A stretch of 64,000 nucleotides of DNA, from contig NC_077238.1 of NCBI RefSeq assembly GCF_947179165.1, positions 42,771,793 through 42,835,792 on the forward strand, given 5' to 3'. Of the stretch, positions 58,326 to 64,000 are shown in pieces. The position numbers and the translations under genes are program-made. Origin of the DNA: Solanum dulcamara (Eukaryota > Streptophyta > Magnoliopsida > Solanales > Solanaceae). Positions within the stretch are counted from its first letter, which is position 1. Each line of letters starts with the position of its first letter. The notes below the pieces were generated by a model. The model worked only from the letters and a program-made list of their open reading frames with translations. It had not been told where the DNA came from and searched no databases.

Positions 58326-59560
58326 CAAGCATTGATCTCCCACTCGATTTCTATCAAACAACGTGAGGCACAAATAGGGCAAATCTCAGTCCACTTGAAT
58401 CCAAGACCAAAAAGGGTTCTTTCTAGATATATTGTGGCCAGCCCAAAGAATGAAAAAGCACAGTCTATGGCAATCTTTACTCGAAGTGAAAAAATTATAG
58501 GTAGCGATGATGTGCATAAAGATGATGTTGCTAGTTAGAGAAAATGGAAGGTAGTTGTGTTTGAGAATGATGAGCTTACTGAAGAGTTGAATAGTGATGT
58601 TTCTACTGAGGTTGAGGCTGAATTAGAGAATGTTCTTTTCAAGGGTGCTAGGATCAAAATATGGGGAGTATGCCTACTTCATTGACTCCAAAGCCTATGC
58701 CAAAAATCCCTCAATTGTTTCCTCAAAGGGTAAATAAGAAGGAGGAAGACATTAATTTCAAGAAATTCTTATCAATGTTTAAAAATCTCCCAGTAAACAT
58801 AACTTTTGTGGAAGCATTACTAGAGATGCCGGGGTATGCCAAATTTATGAAGGAGTTGATGAACAAAACGTGGAGCATGGATTTTTAAATGGCGGAGATC
58901 TCTTATAATTATAGTGCAATGATATATAGTAATGTGGTTGTCAAAAAAATTGATCTAGGTTTGTTCACTATACCTTGCACTACAGGGAAGTACCAATTCG
59001 TGAAGGAGTTATGTAATTTGGGAGCAAGTATTAACTTGATTCCTTATGTTATCTTCAAACAAATCAGGTTGGGTGTTCCTGTTCCAACTACTATGAGGCT
59101 TCTAATGGCTGACTGTTTCATCAAGAAAACCATAGGAATCCTCTATAAGGTCTTGGTAAAGGTAGAAAAACATTCTAGCTAATTTTGTAATTTTTGATTG
59201 TGAGCTCGATGTTTAGGTTCCAATCATCCTAGATAGTCCGTTATTGTCTACAATAGAGTACTAGTAGATATGGAAAACCAGAGAATAGAAGTTCTGAGTG
59301 AATGTGAAGAGTTGAATTTCAACATATGTAAGTGAATAAAACAACCAAGTGTTCTTCATGTGGTATTGGTTCTTGATGAGATGGATGAAGCAGTTGAGAT
59401 TATGTGACACTATCGTGTTATTATGGCCTGGATTAAGTTTGAAACTGAAGAGGAAAAGTAGAGAGTAAGTTGCCAATGGCTTACAATCCACTCTATGACC
59501 CGTAGAAGGTTTTATAAGCTATAGGGAAGGGTTCTCCCTGGACACTTAGCCAAATTTCAA
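58326..59560 (+). pseudogene. Athila-like gag end and protease fragment
   Basis: The gag-protease linker shows AIFTRSEKIIG near 58470-58500 (Athila/Tat elements have a TRSGK-like motif here). The frame 58661-58888 reads PQRVNKKEEDINFKKFLSMF and EALLEMPGYAKFMKEL. The frame 58889-59182 contains FTIPCTTGKYQFVKELCNLGASINLIPYVIFKQ, with the protease loop DLGASINLMP changed to NLGASINLIP (catalytic Asp to Asn). Broken reading continues as VPIILDSPLLST near 59215 and ELNFNIC near 59315. No LTR or RT is attached. Family assignment to the Athila/Tat branch is by motif memory. Confidence 0.75.
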
Positions 59561-59925
59561 AATGGCCAAATCAGTGCTACGAGCCCTAGTTACAACCTAT
59601 AGGATTCATTAAGAATCATAAGGAAACTCATAGGTGAAGTTTTGAAACTCAAAACTTTTGGTATGCAGAACGAATTGGTAGATGAAACCATCAAAGTATC
59701 TATGAGTGATACAATTATAGATGCTCAGGGAATTTTACTTGAGTTCTATGACAGTCTTACTACTCGTAGGCCTTTGTATGAGCCTTAGAATGGCTGGTAT
59801 AGTCCAAACTCCTTTATGCCAACTATTCCTATGAGAGAACTTCGATGACCCATCCTAGGGTCTACGACTCGTAGGAAGGTGGTCGTAGAACCGATGGGAA
59901 AGCCCAATAATTTTTTACAGCATTA
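59561..59925. other. Unassigned, LTR-like
   Basis: No pol motif. Words such as GTCTACGACTCGTAGGAAGG near 59860 resemble U3 motifs of chromovirus LTRs. Confidence 0.4.
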
Positions 59926-60776
59926 CCAAATAGAGGTAATAAGAGAAGGGCTAATTCGGGGATAGGCAAAGGTTCAAACCGGCTGTATGCTTTGTCCAGA
60001 TGTTGTCGCTGATATGCTTTGAGTCTTTTCTCATATTTTTTATGTGTTACTTGATCTAGGTGCTACCTTGTCTTTTGTGACTCATTATGTAGCTATTAAG
60101 TTTGGAATTCTTTCTAAATGACTCTTAGAACAATTCAATGTTTCTACTTCTATCGGTGAGTTTATTCTATCTAAGAGAGTTTATTGTTATTGTATAGTCT
60201 TTTTCTATCATAAAGATACTTCAAAAGAATTAGTTGAGTTAGACATGATTGACATTAATGTCATTCTTTGCATGGACTAGCCTTATACTTGTTATACCTC
60301 ATTTGATTGTAGAACCTGAATTTTTAGGTTCCACTTTCTAAGTGCGCTAGTTATAGAGTTAAAGGGTAGTCCAACTATTCCTTGGGGTTGATTCATATCA
60401 TACCTTAACGTTAAAAAGTTAGTCTCAAAAAGGTGTATTTATTATATCATTCAAGTTATATATGAGAGTATGGAGACACCATCCCTTAAGTCAATTCAAG
60501 AAGTGACTGATTTTCCTAAAGTCTTTCAATAGGATTTGCCTGGAGTCCCTCGTGATAGGGAGATAGACTTCGGAATAGATATTACTTAAGAATGCGTATT
60601 GACTACCGTCAATTGAACAAGGTTATTATAAAGAATAAGTACCATCTTTTGAGAATTGATGACTTGTTTGAAAAACTTCAGGGTGCCACTTGTTTCTCTA
60701 AGATAGACCTCAGATCAAGCTATTATCAGTTAAAAGTGAGGGAAATACATCCCAAAGACAACTTTTAGAACCAGGT
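59926..60776 (+). pseudogene. Chromovirus protease-RT fragment
   Basis: Frames broken by many stops read a zinc-knuckle-to-protease stretch near 59940-60000, then YVLLDLGATLSFVTHYVAIKFG-like sequence near 60045-60105. The second protease block (ELDMIDINVILCMD) is near 60235-60280, and the linker ([27 protein letters not shown]) near 60505-60590. There the reading jumps directly into [19 protein letters not shown] and [15 protein letters not shown] (60595-60740), so about 60 residues of the RT fingers are missing. It ends where the next element's LTR terminus begins. Confidence 0.75.
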
Positions 60777-60802
60777 TGATGTGACAAACTTGGTATTAGA
60801 GA
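60777..60802 (+). other. G3 LTR terminus and primer binding site
   Basis: TGATGTGACA is the last few bases of a TG...CA LTR, followed by AACTTGGTATTAGAGA, an initiator tRNA-Met-type site with one or two changes. The rest of the LTR is missing, so the junction at about 60776 is a recombination or deletion point. Confidence 0.7.
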
Positions 60803-62095
60803 ACAAGGTTCAAGTGTCCTAGGGTGTCCAACATACCGCGTGAAATAGAGTTTTATTATTGAATATGAAGCACGCCATATTAATAAATATGAGGGTATGA
60901 GACATTTTAGGAATTCTCATTTCTTTCATGATCTATGTTTTATGGTAGAGTGTATTCTAAGACTTCCTTTCCGTAATGATTTTTTTTGAGATTTTCAGAA
61001 AAATAGCTCCAAGAAGACCACTGCTTTCAAGGGGAAACATTGCTAATGAAGCCCAAACTCCCCTGGCTCCTCGAGACAATGGTCCTCTACTGGACCAAGT
61101 GACTAATGCAAAGTTCTGAACTGACATTACTATGCTAGCCCAAGTGGTGACCAAGTAAGTGGTTTGCTCCTCCTAATGTTCCTATTCTGTTTTTAAGAGT
61201 GAAGGATTTTGTACGAATGAACCCTCTAGAGTTTCATTGGTCAAAGGTTGATGAGGATCATCAAGAATTCATAGATGAGATCTATAAGATAGTGAGTATC
61301 ATGGGGGTGACTTCGAAAGATAAAGAGGAGTTGGTGTCTTACCAACTAAAGGGTGTTACTCAAGATTGTTACACTCAATATAAGTTAAAGAGGGTGGATG
61401 AAGGTCCTATTGAATAGGAAGCTTTTAAACCTGTTTTCCTTGATCGATTTTTCCCTCTTGAGCTAAGGGAGGCTAAAGCGTTGAAGTTCATAAATCATCA
61501 ACAAGACATTATATGAATAAGGGACTATGAACTCAAGTTTATTAAGTTATCTAAGAATGCTCCTTCATTGGTTATTGATCCACGTACCCGAATGAGTCAA
61601 TTTATATTGGGGGTGTCCAACTTAGTTGTTAAGGAATGCCGTATCGCTATGCTTGCTAAGGAGATAGACATATCTCAGCTCATGATTTTTCTAAACAAAT
61701 CGAAGTAAAAAAACTCAACGAGATGAGGATGAGGAATTCTAAGAGGGCCCAGCTTGAAGGTTAGTTCTCTAATACTAGGACCAGTGGTAGTAGTGGCATC
61801 TCTCAACGAGGACAACGTTTGGAGAAGAAGTTTTCTAAGGATAGGGTTCCATACCCTAAAGCTCAAGGAGGAGGAAGTATTTATGCTAGTAGCCCTTTAT
61901 TTCCCAAGTGTGTAAAATATGGAGTGAATCATGGAGGGAAGTGCTTCATAGGAATGAGTGCTTGTTATAGATGTGGCAAGTTTGCCATAAACAATCCGAG
62001 TGCCCTCATGTTTCCAACAAAGATGGACAAGGTCATCCTCAAGGAGGCTAATGCAATAAGGAACCTAAGCTCAACCTATCGGTAGACAATGCAAT
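60803..62095 (+). pseudogene. G3 gag with zinc knuckles
   Basis: The leader (60803-60965) resembles that of G2 (40481-40580). Gag frames include 61199-61417 (YKIVSIMGVTSKDKEELVSYQLKGVTQDCY) and later FKPVFLDRFFPLELREAKALKF, ELKFIKLSKNAP and CRIAMLAKEIDISQLM (61425-61685). Two knuckles lie at 61909-62010: CVKYGVNHGGKC, and CYRCGKFA followed by a one-base loss before the His/Cys end. Stops occur at 61416, 61514 and 61706. Confidence 0.8.
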
Positions 62096-62650
62096 AATTG
62101 ATTCTATGCCCTTTATACAAAGCAAGATGTGGATGAGACTCCTAATGTGGTCACAGGTATATTACAGGTCTTTAAATTTGATGTTTATGCATTACTTGAT
62201 CGGGGTGGTAACTTATCTTTTGTTACTCCTAACCTTTCTATGAGACTTGATGTGTGCGCCGAAGAGTTTTTAGAACATTTTTTAGTTTATACTCCTGCTA
62301 GTGATTCAGTGTTAGCCAAGAGTGTTTATAGAAATTGTCCCATGTAAATCCCATACAAAGTTATCCCTTGTGCTCTTGTTGAACTAGACATGACCGATTT
62401 TGAAATTATTGGTATGGATTGGGTACATGTCTCTTATGCATCTATTGATTGTACAACACATAATATCAAATTTCAATTTCCTAATGATCCTACTCTCTAA
62501 TGGAAGGGTAATGATTTAGTGCTTAATGGTCGATTCATTTCATGTCTTAAGGCCCGAAAAATAATTTCCAAAGGGTGCATCTATCATATAATCTGAGTTA
62601 GGGATGTTGATTCTAAAACTCCTACACTTGAGTTGGTCCCTATAGTTAAT
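62096..62650 (+). pseudogene. G3 protease
   Basis: The frame 62129-62347 contains VVTGILQVFKFDVYALLDRGGNLSFVTPNLSMRLDV; the active-site DPG is DRG. After a stop at 62345 the frame continues as ALVELDMTDFEIIGMDWVHVSYASIDC near 62370-62450, nearly intact, then an RKIISKGCIYHII stretch and the linker (ELVPIVNEFSNVFPDDLLGVPP) to about 62695. Confidence 0.8.
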
Positions 62651-63300
62651 GAGTTTTCTAATGTGTTTCCGGATGACTTGCTCGGTGTTCCCCCGAAAAA
62701 GAAATTGACTAAGTCTCCTTCTCTAAACTCAACCGATTTCTATTCCTCCATATCGTATGGCTCTGGAGGAACTTAGGAAGTTGAAAGATAAATTAAAGGA
62801 TTTGTTGGATAAGGGTGCTCCCGTGTTGTTTGTTAGGGACAATGGTGGGTCACTCCGAATGTGTATAGATTACCGAAAATTGAATAAGTTCACTATAAAG
62901 AATAAGTATCATATTCCGAGGATAGGTGATTTGATTGACCAATTGCAAGGGGCAATTTACTTCTCAAAGATTGATCTCCATTCCGGTTGTCATCAACTAA
63001 AGGTGATGGAGGGTGATATTCCTGAGATGGTGTTTTAAACAAGGTATGGTCATTTTGAATTTAAAGTCATTAGATTTAGGTTAATTAATGATCCTGCTAT
63101 TTTCATAGGTTTCATGAATCGTATTTCCAAGCCATATTTGGACATGTTTGTAGTGGTGTTTATTGATGACATCTTGATTTACTCTTAGAATAAGAAAGAT
63201 CATGTGGGTCACTTAAGGATTGTGTTACAAATAATGAGAGATAAATAACTATTTGTTAATTTTAGTAAGTGCGAATTTTGGCTGAGGGAAGTGAAGTTTT
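62651..63300 (+). pseudogene. G3 reverse transcriptase with two deletions
   Basis: The frame 62757-63038 runs [43 protein letters not shown] and on through [15 protein letters not shown]. The GFIRPSxSPWGAP block is shortened: KG joins directly to APVLFV, a loss of about ten residues. After a stop near 63037 it continues TRYGHFEF and then [13 protein letters not shown] near 63150-63185, with both catalytic Asp residues present. At 63295-63303 VKF joins WSDEC-like SDECDKSF, so the RT connection region (about 60 residues) is missing. Confidence 0.85.
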
Positions 63301-64000
63301 AATTGTCGGACGAATGTGACAAGAGTTTCCAAATGTTGAAGGAACATCTTACGTTAGCTCTTATTTCAATATTGCCCGAAGGTGTTGATGGGTTTGGTGT
63401 TTATTGTAATTTCTCACGTATTTTTTGGGGTTGTGTTTTGATGGAATATGGTAAGTTTATAGCATATGCCTCTAGGCAACTTAAAGTGAATGAAAGGAAC
63501 TATCAAACCCACGATCCTGAACTTGCGGTGGTTATGTTTGCTTTGTAAAATTTTGTGTCATTATCTCTATGGGGTGCATGTTGATGTGTTTACTGACTAT
63601 AAAATCTTAAAATATGTGTTTAGCCAAAGAGACTCAAACCTTAGGCAAATGCGGTGGCTTAAACACCAAAGGACCATGATATGAGTGTGTTGTACCATCC
63701 AAGTAAGGCAAATGTTGTAACCGATGCTCTTAGTCGAGTTTCCATGGATAGTGTTGCACATGTTGAGGAAGGTACGAAGAAGTTTGTTAAAGATGTCCAT
63801 AGATTGGCACATTTAGGTATGTATTTGGTTGACTCCAATAATGGAGGTGTTCTTGTACATAATGGCTCAGAATCGTCTCTTATGGTGGATATTAAGGTTG
63901 AAGAAGACCATGATCTACTGTTGGTTGAATTAAAGAAGTCGGTAACTGAAAAAGACAATGAGGCTTTCTCCAAAGGGGGAGATAGAGTACTTTGTTGCCA
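63301..64000 (+). pseudogene. G3 RNase H and linker, running off the window
   Basis: The frame 63303-63548 gives [65 protein letters not shown]; the SDAS catalytic motif is CNFS, so the Asp is lost. After a stop the broken end of the domain appears (YHPSKANVVTDALSRVSM near 63690-63745). The linker GTKKFVKDVHRLAHLGMYLVDSNNGGV then continues in frame to the last base. Integrase would lie outside the window. Confidence 0.8.

Overview
The window looks like silenced, repeat-dense plant nuclear DNA, most likely from a nightshade (Solanaceae). The basis is long LTRs beginning TGTCACGACCC or ending GGTCGTGACA, chromodomain-type Ty3/gypsy pol genes, and a rearranged endogenous caulimovirid. The species is not determined. 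I find no cellular protein-coding gene, no tRNA or rRNA gene and no CRISPR array. Essentially every open frame is a piece of a decayed reverse-transcribing element or a chance frame inside an LTR.

Layout. (1) 1-3810: endogenous pararetrovirus pieces. These are the movement-protein C-terminal half plus coat region on the minus strand, the movement-protein N-terminal half inverted on the plus strand, a virus-like promoter, and a second block joining an RT-proximal piece to a duplicated 144-bp coat segment. (2) 4046-6915: a broken gag-protease fragment and a chromovirus-type LTR. (3) Old plus-strand element G1 (6916-7392, 17764-19231, 28806-29560) is split by two minus-strand Ty3 elements. E1 (7393-17763) has target-site duplication (TSD) TTAGC/TTAGT, and E2 (19232-28805) has TSD AGTTT/AGTTT. 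E2 is the most complete element here: two LTRs, PBS, gag, protease, RT, RNase H, integrase, chromodomain-like tail and polypurine tract, but with many stops and frameshifts.

(4) 30357-37545: an old minus-strand LTR (L) interrupted by S1 (33832-37186), a solo LTR with perfect TSD AATAT. (5) 37546-58325: plus-strand chromovirus G2, with degenerate 5' LTR, PBS, gag, protease, RT, RNase H, integrase, chromodomain-like tail and 3' LTR. Its gag is interrupted by E3 (41345-47583), a minus-strand LTR-integrase stub-LTR element. Its 3' LTR is interrupted by E4 (52998-57454), a short-LTR element with a dead protease remnant and no recognisable RT. (6) 58326-64000: an Athila-like gag/protease remnant, another chromovirus protease-RT fragment, and the first 3.2 kb of a further chromovirus (G3) that runs off the window.

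The window is therefore a stratigraphy of insertions rather than a gene neighbourhood. The points most worth following are tandem palindromic GTAGGTGcatCACCTAC arrays in the U3 of several LTRs, with copy number varying even between the two LTRs of one element; LTR mosaicism (S1 combines sequence of the E1 and E2 families); repeated pol-to-LTR deletions; and micro-inversions in both the pararetrovirus and G2.
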